Assembly: GCF_904849725.1 (NCBI RefSeq)
Contig: NC_058523.1
Location: forward strand, 111,168,189 to 111,232,188
DNA: 64,000 nucleotides
Direction: 5' to 3'
DNA from: Hordeum vulgare subsp. vulgare
Taxonomy: Eukaryota > Streptophyta > Magnoliopsida > Poales > Poaceae
The notes under the pieces are model-generated. The model had not been told where the DNA came from and did no database searches. It saw only the letters and a list, made by a program, of their open reading frames with translations. Position numbers and translations under genes: made by a program. Below, piece by piece: positions 11,140 to 21,201 of the stretch (the stretch's first letter is position 1; every line of letters starts with the position of its first letter).

Positions 11140-11440
11140 AGGCGGCCGACATGGTGGAGAACCCGGCGGCAGCGTGGTGGAGCGCGGGGGCGCGGTGGAG
11201 AGCCCGCGGTGGGGCCAACGACGCGGTGGAGCGCGGAGGCATGGTGAAGCGCGGGGGCGAGGTGGAGAGCCCGGCGGTGGAGGCCAACGGTGCGGGCGGT
11301 GGAGGCCAACGGTGCGGTGGAGCACGGGGGCACGGTGGGTAGCCCGGCGGCGCCGTGGTGGAGCGACGGAGACACCGGCGGCGGCGTGGTGGAGCGACGG
11401 ACACACCGGTGGCGGCGTGGTGGACGCGGGGGCGTGGGGA
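11140..11440. repeat. GC-rich short tandem repeats
   Basis: Variants of gtggagcgcggggg, gtggagagcccggcgg and gcggtggaggccaacgg repeat through this block. Long ORFs on both strands (for example 10708-11598 minus and 11048-11626 plus) owe their length to this high-GC repetition and are Pro/Arg/Ser-rich without domain similarity. Confidence 0.75.
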
Positions 11441-11549
11441 ATGAAGTTAGGGATGTGGCTGTGCGCGGGGTTGGTGATTTTGGGCGAAACCCTTGGCGCG
11501 TTGGGCCGGGTATTGGCGCGAAAAAATTGGCTCTTCGTGCGCGAGAGGC

Positions 11550-11787
11550 CCATAGCATCGGACAGTCGGTCGGGATTATTTGCCGACCGATGGTCCATGG
11601 GTTATAATGGATTTCCCAACCGATAAGTGGATGGTATAGAGTGTAGCATTGCCGACCGATGATGGGTCACCGTATAGAGTTTTCCCGACCAACGATCCAT
11701 TAGAATTTTTCCTAGCTGACTATCGGTCGGCAATCGTGACTTTTTCCCAACACCCGTCAGTAGGGAATACAGTGTCGTGGTGTAGTG
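11550..11787. repeat. CACTA subterminal array with ccgaccgat motif
   Basis: Copies of ccgaccgat/atcggtcgg or close variants lie near 11561, 11582, 11616, 11649, 11684 and 11718, in both orientations. The block ends in tgtagtg at 11787. It is the presumed transposase-binding region of the element's right end. Confidence 0.65.
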
Positions 11788-11793
11788 CACGTT

Positions 11794-12900
11794 CGGGGTT
11801 GTTATGGGGACCCCCTTGATAAGTCGCGTAGTGTTAAGACTTGTCCGACTTGTCCGGCAGGACCCAACATTGGTGTTAATTTGCTAATCACTTAATAGTA
11901 ATCTGCATAGGGAATGATCACCCCGAGGAACCTTAATCAACAACCCGGGACAGTGCTCCTCATGAGTGTTGGTCCAACCTGGTCTGCCTGCGGGGCCACC
12001 ACAAGGAAACTTGAGGTTTGGTTCTCGTAGCTAGTTCCATCCGTCGTGTCCTGTGACTGAGATACGCTTCTCTTATCGGGGTCGTCGACACGAGGGGAGG
12101 TCCTGCTAGTCTTGTCTTACCTTAGCGTTATATCTTGCGTATAGGAATCCCGGTGAAGCTTTGGTTCTCCCCGGAGTTGAGGTTTTCCTCTAAGGAATCC
12201 GACGAGATCACGCGATTCGTGATAGAGGATTACTTTGCAGCCTGTGACCGTTTGTGATGGACTAGTTGGAGCACCCCTGCAGGGTTTAATCTTTCGGAAA
12301 GCCGTGCCCGCGGTTATGTGGCAACTTGGAATATTTGTTAACATCCGGTTATAGATAACTTGAACTACTTATAATAAAATTGCCAACTGTGTGAGTAACC
12401 GTGACTGTCCCCTTCGGAGACCTCTCTTCGATCGGGAACACGGTGGGGTTATGATTGACGTAAGTAGGTGTTCAGGATCACTTAGTGATCAGCTAATCAT
12501 CGGTCGCTAGTATAGACCACCTTCAGTTCATGTTCTACATAAGATAGCCACCATATGCTTAGGATGTTGCAAACCTAAACACTGAACCTTCCTTACCTAA
12601 TAACTTGACTAGTTCTGGCACCGAGGTCATAGATTGTTGAGTCCGTGTGGCTCACAGATTACTTCAACACACCAACAGGTACAGGTACCCCCGACTCAGG
12701 TGATCCCGATGACATGTAGCTGGCGTGGCAGTACGATGAGGAGAACGACTGCATGTACGTGAACTATCGAGAAGACTGAGGCGTGGTCGTGATCGTGGGC
12801 AAGCATGTAGGGTAGCATAGCCATTTCTCATGTTTTGTAGTCCCTAGCGGGACTACCTTGTTTGAATAAATGCGTGATGTAACTCTGATATTATTTATGA
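11794..12900. other. Distal part of the solo LTR; no gene
   Basis: This is unique-looking sequence continuing the element after the CACTA-like insertion. It includes ctgtgactgagatacg, a GC-balanced block, and aataaa at about 12865 near the end. No ORF resembles a known protein. The continuity of style with 8360-8740, and the 5-bp duplication outside, are the reasons for assigning it to the same element. Confidence 0.45.
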
Positions 12901-13045
12901 GATGGCAGTTGAATTCCTAATTGTCATTCTATTATTATGTATGTGCTATGTTACCGTGCTTGCGAAACGCTTAGATGCGATTCTTTCCATTTTGGGGCCT
13001 CGTTCCCTAAATCGGAAAGGACCGCATCTTAGTCGTTACAAACCG

Positions 13046-13187
13046 GGACCAATGGCCCATGATGCCCGGCTGGCGCCCTGGCCTCACGAACCGGGACCAA
13101 TTAATGACATCATAGGTCCCGATTCGTGGGTGAACCAGGACTAATGGGATTGCAGGCCCTGGACCAAAGCCATCTTTTCTACTAGTG
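13046..13187. mobile_element. Right terminus of the outer CACTA element
   Basis: Inverted pairs of aaccgggaccaat and ggtcccgattcgtg continue the subterminal array interrupted at 4738. The segment ends cttttctactagtg at 13187, whose complement CACTAGTAGAAAAG is a standard grass CACTA terminus. Because the partner end is outside the window, no target duplication can be checked. Confidence 0.75.
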
Positions 13188-14105
13188 CCCGTGAATTAGA
13201 TGTGGAAGACAAGTTGTTGGTCAACTGAGAGGAAAGTATCCTTATCATTGATAATACCACTCATGAAGATGCAATACTTTCCTAAACTGCATGGCCGGTT
13301 GATGTTCATCTTAATATGTTCTAAGTGGCTTATTGAAGCAGAGATGTTGTCCCGCGGAACATCTTTTGAAGAACACACCTATATGAGTCTGATTGTTAAC
13401 GTCGCAATCTATGAGAGTAGGGTGCTCTCTAGTAAACTCATGAAAGGTCTCGGAGTATGACGCATAAGCTCCACCCGCGAGGAAGTCTCACGGTAGCCTA
13501 GTATCAGTCAAGGCTCCGTGTGAAGCTAGATTCGCAGAAAACTTACAGTTCAAGGCCTAGTCCACTGTTCAAGTTTCTTACTAGTGTAGCATAGAGTTCT
13601 AGGTGACAGTTCAACTTAACAGTCTCCGATGCAGTATCAGTATATAAAATAGTGTTTTGGAACCAAAGGCAAATCTTGTGTGCCTCTCGGATCTGGTGGT
13701 GAATTGCTGAAATTTTATCTATTTTGGGCCAGCCCAATAATAATTTCAGAAATTCCAAATAAATCTTAGATGCCCACGCAGCCCATTCGTACAAGGCAAG
13801 AGATGGAAAAGTTTAGTCTCACATTGCTAGTTTAGTGGGAGTTGGACCTCCTTATAAGGAAGGATGTTTCCACACATGTATGAGCTTGAGAACAAAAGAG
13901 ACATACACGCGCGCTCCTCCTCCGCCGCCGCCGCCCGCCTCGTCACGACGCGCCGTGGGTTGCCCATATGAGCCGAGCGAACTAAATTTCGCTGACTTCT
14001 CGCCTCCTTCCACCGCAGGTCGGGATAGTAGGCCTCTAAAACTGCACCTATTTGAGTCCTGTACCGGAGAAGAATGACAAGGATTTTGGGGAGCGCGACT
14101 ACTGA
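13188..14105. other. Unresolved retroelement-like sequence, no gene
   Basis: The 13800-13930 part has a promoter-like ccttataaggaagg followed by a CT-rich leader (ctcctcctccgccgccgcc), which resembles the U3/R part of an LTR in plus orientation. A tract around 14010 reads tccaccgcag, like an acceptor. No LTR pair, PBS or gag was found. ORFs in this stretch have no recognisable domain. Confidence 0.35.
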
Positions 14106-14252
14106 CTTCTTCATCATGGATTCCGACGACTACTTCCCCGACGTCGACAACCTCTTCGCCGACATGGTTGGCGAGAACACCGATCCCAAGACAAGTCGGC
14201 GAAGAGGTTGTCGATGTCAGGGAAGTAGTCGTCGGAATCCATGATGAAGAAG
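14106..14252. repeat. Near-perfect 58-bp inverted repeat with 31-bp loop
   Basis: The arms are 14106-14163 and 14195-14252, with two mismatches by eye. Each arm, read outward-in on its own strand, begins at an ATG that encodes MDSDDYFPD(V/I)DNLFAD, so the hairpin is an inverted duplication of the 5' end of a coding sequence. A transcript across it would form a long stem. Confidence 0.85.
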
Positions 14253-14639
14253 AAGTATATGAATGCCCATTGATAGGTACAACCACAAATGTGCTTGAAA
14301 AAAGCAACAAAGTTGGAATATATCATTACAATGGTAGGTGAACGTCAGAACGAGATGGCCACGGCGACTAACCATAGTGATGCTTGTATTTAAAGTATGC
14401 TTATGTGAGATTATGTTAATGGTACCAGGTGGAGAACCCGTGCCACCACCAGCCAGCGTGTCCTTCTCCGTCATTTCCACACACTACCTCCTCCTACTTA
14501 ACCACCCCACGTCCACACGCCACCCCCGCTCCTAATCCATTCGTAATATCCGCCTAACAAAACACCACCACCTGGCTAAACACGCGGCCAGCAGTTTTGA
14601 CCTCTGACCGTGTCACTGCGTCCGCGAAATATCTGCACC
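14253..14639. other. Upstream region of the small gene
   Basis: No gene or repeat was recognised. A C/A-rich block (ccaccccacgtccacacgcc near 14505-14524) with an ACGT core lies about 120 bp upstream of the start codon. No convincing TATA box was found. Confidence 0.3.
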
Positions 14640-14948
14640 ATGGAGATGGAGGCCTCGCCGCCGAGCTCGCTGCGGCGCAGGCTGCGGGCCACGGTGTGCT
14701 GCTGCTTCGGCTACGGCGACCGGGGGCAGTGGGGCAGGCGGGGCAGCCGCGGCGTCGGCAGGTACGACCCGCTCAGCTACGCGCTCAACTTCGACGAGGG
14801 CCCCGACGACGGCGACGACGACGTCGACTACGACGACTTCAGCGACGGCGGACTCCTCTACCGTAGCTTCCCCTCGCCGCCGCCGCCGCCTCAGCCGACC
14901 CGGGCGCGGCCGTTGTCTGTGCCGCCGCCGGCCGTCGCAGCCGCGTAG
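14640..14948 (+). CDS. Small intronless plant protein with RYDPLSYALNFDEG motif, function unknown
   Basis: The protein is 102 residues, starting at the ATG in gcaccATGGag and ending in TAG at 14946-14948. It has a basic N-terminal stretch with a Cys cluster (C20-C22, CCCFG), the motif RYDPLSYALNFDEG at 41-54, an acidic run rich in Asp and Gly at 55-70, and a Pro-rich tail. Codon use is strongly G/C at third positions, typical of grass genes and unlike the flanking repeats. The central motif occurs, from memory, in small uncharacterised angiosperm proteins, so I treat it as a real host gene. The GTG-initiated extension to 14610 is not used. No signal peptide or membrane segment is seen. Confidence 0.6.
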   Translation: MEMEASPPSSLRRRLRATVCCCFGYGDRGQWGRRGSRGVGRYDPLSYALNFDEGPDDGDDDVDYDDFSDGGLLYRSFPSPPPPPQPTRARPLSVPPPAVAAA

Positions 14949-15369
14949 ATCTGTTGGTAGCTCGGCCATATGCGTATGCTTTGTTCGGTGTGTCTTCGGC
15001 CGTTTCATCTCCATGTTTGCTGTGTGTGTGTAACTTATAGCTAAAGATGCTGGTCACGTTTCACGTTTCATTTGTATCGACAGATCAGTGTTAGTTTCTC
15101 CATGAGATCATAGCCAAGCCGCACTGCTGCACGCACGGTCTACAACACCGATTGATCACGTGGATCGGCTAATGGATTTCGCGATCAATTCTATTGTCGA
15201 AGAGCGCTTTCATTCTGACGGAGAGGGCGTGGAAGGCTAGCAAGAAAAACAAGGGTATTCGATCGCTCCAAATTAAAGCAGCTGGTGGGGGAAAATATAT
15301 GTCGTCAACTAGTAGGGCGGAGAGACAGAGCGGGGCAACAAGGGTGGCGCCAAATAATTGGACGATGCT
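14949..15369. other. 3' flank of the small gene; nothing further recognised
   Basis: The first part is probably the 3' UTR (gtgtgtgtgtaacttatag). No AATAAA was located with confidence. From about 15130 the sequence is anonymous; the short ORF at 15194-15376 has no recognisable features. Confidence 0.3.
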
Positions 15370-15952
15370 CTACTGATTCATTTTGGACCGTGGAAAGTAG
15401 AACGAGAGACAAAACACAGACATATAAAAGTAAATCCTTGATCTTTCATTAGGTGATTGTAGATATTTATACAGATAGAAGGGGTGCCTTGAAGAGGCAT
15501 CCGTTCAGGAGAGATGGCATGAACCCACGCGGCGGTTCTGCGGTTGGTACAAGGGAAGATTCCCTCATAATTAACACATGTTAATTAAGTTTTAACACTC
15601 TACTTAATCTATCCTTGTTTAAAAAATATCATAATCTCGAAAGGTCTTCTCTGAAAACCCTGTGGAAAAAATGTGAGGAGTATAGTGTTTGATATGTTGC
15701 TAAAACTCCTTCAAACCCACTGAAAAAAATAAGAAAAAAATGATGCAGCATATAATAGTTGTTGTCTTCATTAACTCAATATGTGAGAACCATAGAGTTT
15801 AGAGGATAATAAATATGTCGTATATACTTTCTTAAAAATCCCGATGGGGAAAACAGAAAGTAGGACATATGATCTCATGTTGATATTACCTCATTAAAAA
15901 CCTTTATGAGAACTTCTATAATAAACTCATGAAGATAAAAAGAGTATAATAT
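15370..15952 (-). mobile_element. Probable Copia LTR remnant (minus orientation)
   Basis: The A/T-rich text, with blocks such as ctctgaaaaccctgtgg and cattaaaaacctttatgag, resembles Triticeae Copia LTR sequence. It lies downstream, on the minus strand, of the Copia RT remnant at 17310-17740. The two may be parts of one element separated by the CACTA at 15953. Boundaries are approximate and no second LTR is present. Confidence 0.4.
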
Positions 15953-17168
15953 CACTACTAGAAAAACAGCTATAGACAATATGGACACTAATGACGACTA
16001 TACATGTGGTGCGCCATTACTAAATAGTAATGGCACACCATGTGTAGGTGCGTCATTAGTGACCAAAATAGTAATGGCGCACCAGGTGAAAAATGCGACA
16101 TTACTAAGTTTGACCAAGGTTTGATCCAGTCATACACATAGTAATGGCGTACTTTGTATAGGTGCGTCATTACTAAGTTGACATAGTAATGGCGCACCTT
16201 CAGAAAGTGCGTCATAACTATGTGTATGACTGGGTCAAACTTAGTAATGTCGCACTTCGGGTAAATGTGTCATTACTAAGTTGACATAGTAATGATGTAC
16301 CTATACAAAGTGCACCATTACTAACTTTGACCAAGGTTTGACCAAGTCATACACATAGTAATGACGCACTTTGTATAGGTGCGTCATTACTACATGCACC
16401 CGCTGGACCGCCTTTTCGGTTAAAAAAATAAAAGAAAATAATGGAAATGTCAAAAAAATAAAAGAAAATAAGTTTCTCATGTGATATGTGGTCTAGTTGT
16501 TGGGAAAATTTACAAAAATGAATTTCGACTTTATTTGCAAAATCTCTCTGGAATTTAGTAAAATGGGCATAACTTTTGCATACGAACTCGGATTAAAAGC
16601 TTTTTATATGAAAAATCATCTACTCGAAAAGTTACATCCGAATTCAATCGGGGGGTCCCCGTTGAAGATTTTTAGAATCCCCAAAAACCTAACAGAATAA
16701 AAGATACGGGGCTTTTAAGATCTAGAGGGGGGGAAATAGAAAAAAAATCAAACTTAGTAATGTCGCACCATTTGCTAGGTGCGCCACTAGTAACAGCAAA
16801 AAAATTGGTTTCGTATTTATTTATTTTTGAAAAAAATGTTCGAAATGTGATACATAATATGACCAGAAAGTTTGAAATATTTTTTAAAAATTTCGTCACA
16901 CTTATAACATGAACAAAGTCCTAAACATCAACAAGGTTTAATAGGATTGATATGATAGATATATCAACAAGTGTTTGTTAAGTGAGCTGGTGCTCGGGTT
17001 GGATAGAACTGAGAAGTTAAGCGTGCTGGGGCTGGAGTAGTATGAAGATGGGTGACCTTCCGGGAAGTTTGACCATGAAGTGCGATTTGACTTGAGATTA
17101 AGCCATAGTGACCCCAGATTAAGAAAAAAGGAAAAAATATGGAAAAAAAATTGTTAGTAATGGCGCAC
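15953..17168. mobile_element. CACTA element, left end intact, right end truncated
   Basis: The left terminus CACTACTAGAAAAACAG starts at 15953. It is followed by a dense subterminal array of gtaatggcgcacc / gtgcgtcattactaa motifs in both orientations to about 16400, with large imperfect palindromes such as 16120-16232. The body (16400-16980) is AT-rich and non-coding. A last motif (ttagtaatggcgcac) ends at about 17168 and no matching gtagtg terminus follows, so the right end is lost. No transposase was seen. Confidence 0.75.
16985..17092 (+). other. 5S rRNA-derived segment inside the CACTA element
   Basis: The sequence carries gaagttaagcgtgct at 17013-17027, which matches the 5S gene A-box region. 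A ggagtagtatga block and gatgggtgacc at 17047-17057, the C-box, follow, then ccgggaagt. Order and spacing equal those of plant 5S rRNA positions of about 40-100. The 5' third is diverged and the 3' end departs after gggaagt, so it is a relic and not a functional 5S gene. The internal Pol III control elements are largely kept. Confidence 0.75.
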
Positions 17169-17367
17169 TCTTCATGAGAGGGCTACCACACCTAGTAGGA
17201 ACACTAAGCTTGTCTATGATGCCTTTGGTATTGCTTAACCTGTTTGCATCCGAACAACACAAGAAAACATTATCATTGAGATAATGGTTGGTGGATGTAG
17301 TCGTGAGGTCTGTTTTGAAAACTCTTCATGAGAGGGCTACCACACCTAGTAGGAACACTAAGCTTGC
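17168..17367. repeat. 47-bp direct repeat at the CACTA/Copia junction
   Basis: A block beginning tcttcatgagagggctacca and ending cactaagcttg occurs at about 17168-17214 and again at 17320-17367, with 105 bp between. The second copy lies within the Copia RT/RNase H remnant, so the first is a local duplication next to the truncated CACTA edge. Confidence 0.75.
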
Positions 17368-17740
17368 TTATGATGCCTTTGGAGATATCGATAGATATTC
17401 TTGAGTCCCAACCAATTGCGTTTGGTGGATCCAATGGCCTTATGGAACGTGAATCCAATATCTCATTTCCATTGTCTCTTGGTCTAAATAGATCTTTCTC
17501 TACGTCTAGATAATGAACTGCCATGAGAATTATGGATGGATAAGATTTGTCCACAATGAACTTCTCCAATATATTTTGGATATAGAAAACATAGTATACC
17601 ATAATGCATGAATAAAGGTGCTCAAGTTGTAGTAACGAGCGGTATTTTGGTTTACCCAAATCCTTCATTTTAAACTCGGAAAATGCTTTGCATCTATAGT
17701 CTAAGAAGACTCCAACGTCAGACCTGTGGAAGGTCGTCGA
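17310..17740 (-). pseudogene. Copia reverse transcriptase/RNase H remnant
   Basis: The minus strand encodes EFKMKDLGKPKYRSLLQLEHL, then LEKFIVDKSYPS and DVEKDLFRPRDNGNEIL, and in a shifted frame NWLGLKNIYRYLQ. These are the conserved Ty1/Copia segments between the RT active site and RNase H. The YVDD motif is upstream and missing, and the frames are broken at about 17450 and beyond. It is a short decayed fragment. Confidence 0.75.
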
Positions 17741-20340
17741 TCTATTCCAAATCTGACGTTGGATATTATACCTCCTTTTATAATAAATAAGGAAATACTT
17801 AAAAAAGACCCTGGCAACGTATGCGCGTAATCTCCTCCATAATCCCCTCTTTCCAATCGGGACACGGCGTCTGCAGCTCCTCCTCCATCCCGTGCTCACC
17901 CGAGTTCGCTCGTCTCATCCGATCTCCTTCCGGCCCCCGTGGTCCTCCTTTGCTCCTCGTCGTCGACCAGCTGGCCAGCTCTCCCATCCCGCCCGCTCCT
18001 CCTTATATCCTCCTCGTCGACCTTCTGCTCCTCCTTCTCTCCTCGTCATCGCACAGATTGATAGTGCACCATCTTGGCAATAGTGATTTGAGGCCTCATC
18101 CTCAACATCGATTCATGGATCGGCTAGTTAGAAATCAGCTGCCGGAGTAGCCTTGGTGGGCTGGAGAACTGGCAGTGGGTTGCAACCCACCTCCTATTCG
18201 AAGTATCCATCTCCAAATCGAAGGTATTGCACTGCTTCAATCGCCCTTGATTTGATGATTTCTATTTTTTTTCCATGGAATTTCCTTTGTAATTCATCCA
18301 ACAGCCGATTACTCATTGTAATTTATGCTCATCCTCTGGCTAGTATTCATGAAGATCATGTGTTAGGTCCTTCATGTGTTGATGAAGTTTTTACATGATT
18401 CGATCGCCCATAGTTACGTACACATCAAACATGCCTATTATGCGGTTTCAATAGTCAGTGCTTCCAATTAATATGACTAATGTTGGAAAGTTTTCTTTCA
18501 TTGCTTCCGTTTATAAAGGTTCCAAAAATATGCATCCCCGGTTGCCGGAAATATTTTCTGTTTTATGTTTCAAAATTTGATGCTTCCACCTTACATTAAT
18601 ATTCTGCTTCTTAATTCATACTTTTGTTTCTAGATCATAGATGATCTTCTAAATTTAGACGGAATTGCATCATGTGTGTGTGCATGCCACCCCCACACTG
18701 ACGGCTCGCTTCGTAGCCCCATTGGCGGTAGGCATGTATGACTCCACCAAACCGTGGTGCATCCTCAACTTGTTCTATGCTTTTGTTTCATTGCGATCTA
18801 GTAATACATATCCACAAACAAGCACATGATCGGGCAGCATTGAAGTTCAAATTTGCTCATGTTTGTGTGTATTGTTATTTAAACTGAACTCTGTTGGTTG
18901 GGTTAAGTTGAAACTATTTTAATTTCATATCTTTTCACGCTTTTATTTATGTTCCTGCATTATAATGGTGATGAACTATGTTGCTTTCACAATTTTTTGC
19001 ATCCATATCTTTCGTGCAATCTTGATGTTTTGGGTTTTCAAATTTCAACGCTACCAGTCAGTATATGTTGTTATACCAACTAAAGGTTGCTTAAGAGCAT
19101 CCACACTTTCAAGATCTCCTATAGTTCTTCTTATGTACTGGTCGATTATATGCAAGTTTTCTTTCTTCTATTTTTGCTACAAAGATTCGATGCTTTATAT
19201 ATATCCAATATGTGCTTCATCACCATGTTTTTTTGCTACATATATTTGATGCTTCATGTATATCCAATGCATGATTTATCACCAGGGAGCAGGAGGATCA
19301 TCAGGAAGGATGCACGACCACCATCACAAGGAAGCACGGACCCATATTGACGTTGTTCCTATCTCTTGGACCGGTAGCAGAAGAGAACACATCCACCATT
19401 TGAAAAAAGCACACCCACCATTTGAAGAAAGCACGACCCTCGGTTAACAGTGCACCAGGGTCGCTCCATTCATGTTGCTCCTCTCCAATCCCTTGGGCTG
19501 TCAGAAAACAAAGAAAGCACAACCACCATTATAATGCGGGAAGCATGCCTACCACTGGAAGGAAGCACGTCCACCATGGAAAGGAAGCATCGTCACCATT
19601 GGATGGACAGCATCGCCAGGATGGATGGACGCCATAGAAAGGAAGCACAACCATCATATATAGGAAGGACACGTGCCATCATTTGATCACCGGTCGGTGG
19701 TGCATTATGCCTAGATGGCTAGTTTTATATGGAAGCAGAGGGGGGCTTGCTTTGGATGCCTATTCTAATATAACTGGAAGCAAAATTCCAACCTGTTCAG
19801 ACCGACACTGCTAAAATAGTAATAAAGAGTTATATTTGGAAAACATATTTGTTTTGTTGGAAGCAATATAAGGAATCCGATGATAACCAATGAAGCTTTG
19901 TTATTCTTAAAAAAAATAGGGGCATTTAAAAAAAATGCATGAGGTGTCTCACATGGAACATGTTTCCACCAACTTGAAGAAGTGTTTCGCTAAAAAATGT
20001 TTCCATCACATAACATAAATATGTGTCCATTTGTTGAAAAAAAATGTTTGCATTGAGGACAAGTGATGCTTCTGTGGCATGTGATCGACATAGATTGAGA
20101 AAAGGCTTCCCTATGAGGTGGTATGTTGATGGAATAGAAACAATATGGTAGTATGTTGGAGATTTATCCCCTAGAATTGAAGAATCGTTTACGAGATTTA
20201 CCCCTAGAATTTGGAGATCTATTTTCTAAACAAACATATGTGTTTCTTCTCACAAATAATGCTTCCATCACATGAGTGCCTGAATCAGGTAATCTGACGT
20301 GATTTAAGGAAGCATGCAACTACTAGTACTGACAAACAAC
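17741..20340. other. Anonymous region with GCTTCC/GGAAGC word repeats; no gene
   Basis: 17800-18160 is CT-rich and leader-like (cctccttctctcctcgtc). 18160-19280 is AT-rich. 19280-19690 repeats words such as ggaagcac, gaccaccat and ccaccattg at irregular 20-40 bp spacing, and gcttcc/ggaagc words recur to about 20320. The unit is not a clean tandem. I do not recognise the family. ORFs here show no domain. Confidence 0.4.
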
Positions 20341-20424
20341 GTTCAGGGAGGTAGTATCGAATGGAGAGAGAAATAGCCCGAGCGGTAGTTGCGTGAGCAG
20401 TTACGAAGCACTCAATTAGCCGCT

Positions 20425-20500
20425 ATAGCTAATCCCATGCAGGGCTAAACTAGTAGTAGATCAGCTAATCCCATGCAGGGCTAAACTAGTAGTAGATCAG
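20425..20500. repeat. 35-bp tandem duplication
   Basis: The block agctaatcccatgcagggct...agtagtagatc is present twice in direct tandem, near 20428 and 20463, with no visible mismatch over the unit. It sits downstream of the KNOX gene. Confidence 0.85.
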
Positions 20501-21201
20501 ACGTAGGTCCTGCTTCCGTTCCGACAGCCTACGATTAGTCTGATAGGATGTAAAGTATCAATGGTCTGATGCCTAACGGTGTCCTTTAAACTCCGTCACT
20601 TAGATGATTACATTTGTCGTCATTGCCGACACACAAACATGGATAAGACAACTCAATATACAAAATTATATATATGACTCTTATTTACGCGTATATCACC
20701 TAGGCAGAACGGATGAACCGCTAAGCAGAGCCACCACATTGACAGGTACATACGCAAGTGATCATCCGTATATATGAGCTTTTACAAATACTACTGCATA
20801 ACTTAGCCTTCCAGCCTTCCAGTACATCTTAAACAGAACGGTTTCGTTTCAGACCATGGCACACCCACAAAACACCCAATCCGTGTTTCTCTAACATAAT
20901 TGTTACATGATGAATCGAATATACAAGTACATACACCAATGCAATGCTCCCTTCCGTTCCTCGGTTATACAACACGGGCTTACACAAATTACATTAGCAA
21001 AACACTCACACTGCACGTCCAGAGCCACTACCACTTTTAGTCAACTATTACTGATGACTTCTTCGCCAATGAACGGGTCGTCTTCGTATCTAGTTGCCCC
21101 ACCAGAGAGAAAGAGGAGAGAGGGGTAGAGGATATACTGCAGCACTCTTCATGATAAAGGTTGTATTGTTTACATCTAGTTTGTTTCATCTGGGACCCAG
21201 T
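20501..21201 (-). other. 3' flank and probable 3' UTR of the KNOX gene
   Basis: No gene or known repeat was found. The minus strand has AT-rich text suited to a 3' UTR. A weak polyadenylation-like AAATAAG occurs near 20683-20690. Exact transcript end is not determinable by eye. Confidence 0.3.

Larger units (their letters stand above)
8742..11787. mobile_element. CACTA-like insertion carrying gene fragments
   Basis: The left edge reads CACTACAGG at 8742 and the right edge reads GTGTAGTG ending at 11787, so the outer 7 bases (CACTACA/TGTAGTG) are inverted. The right 230 bp carry about six copies of ccgaccgat in both orientations, a typical CACTA subterminal array. The 3-bp flank gtt occurs at 8739-8741 and again at 11791-11793, three bases beyond the right end. 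The left subterminal array is missing, so the left end may be rearranged. No transposase was recognised. Confidence 0.5.
4744..13040. mobile_element. Probable solo long LTR (about 5.25 kb) interrupted by a CACTA-like insertion
   Basis: The element begins TGTAATGCCCC and ends TAGTCGTTACA, with the 5-bp duplication aaccg at 4739-4743 and 13041-13045. Removing 8742-11787 and its flanking bases leaves about 5.25 kb. No second copy of either end was found inside, and no gag or pol. That fits a solo LTR from unequal recombination better than a full element. The 5350-5960 stretch is pyrimidine-rich like a promoter/leader, and aataaa occurs at about 12865. A long-LTR (LARD/Sukkula-type) or Gypsy origin is possible but unverified. 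Orientation is not settled. Confidence 0.6.

Noticed and set aside
10708..11626. Long ORFs on both strands (up to 296 codons)
   Set aside because: They are Pro/Arg/Ser- or Gly/Arg-rich in all frames because of high-GC tandem repeats; only the LDH fragments are meaningful.
14613..15014. 133-codon minus-strand ORF opposite the small gene
   Set aside because: Antisense shadow of the GC3-rich plus-strand ORF; Arg/Ala/Val composition with no motif.
16985..17092. A functional 5S rRNA gene
   Set aside because: The 5' third and 3' end are diverged, it is single copy, and it lies inside a CACTA element.
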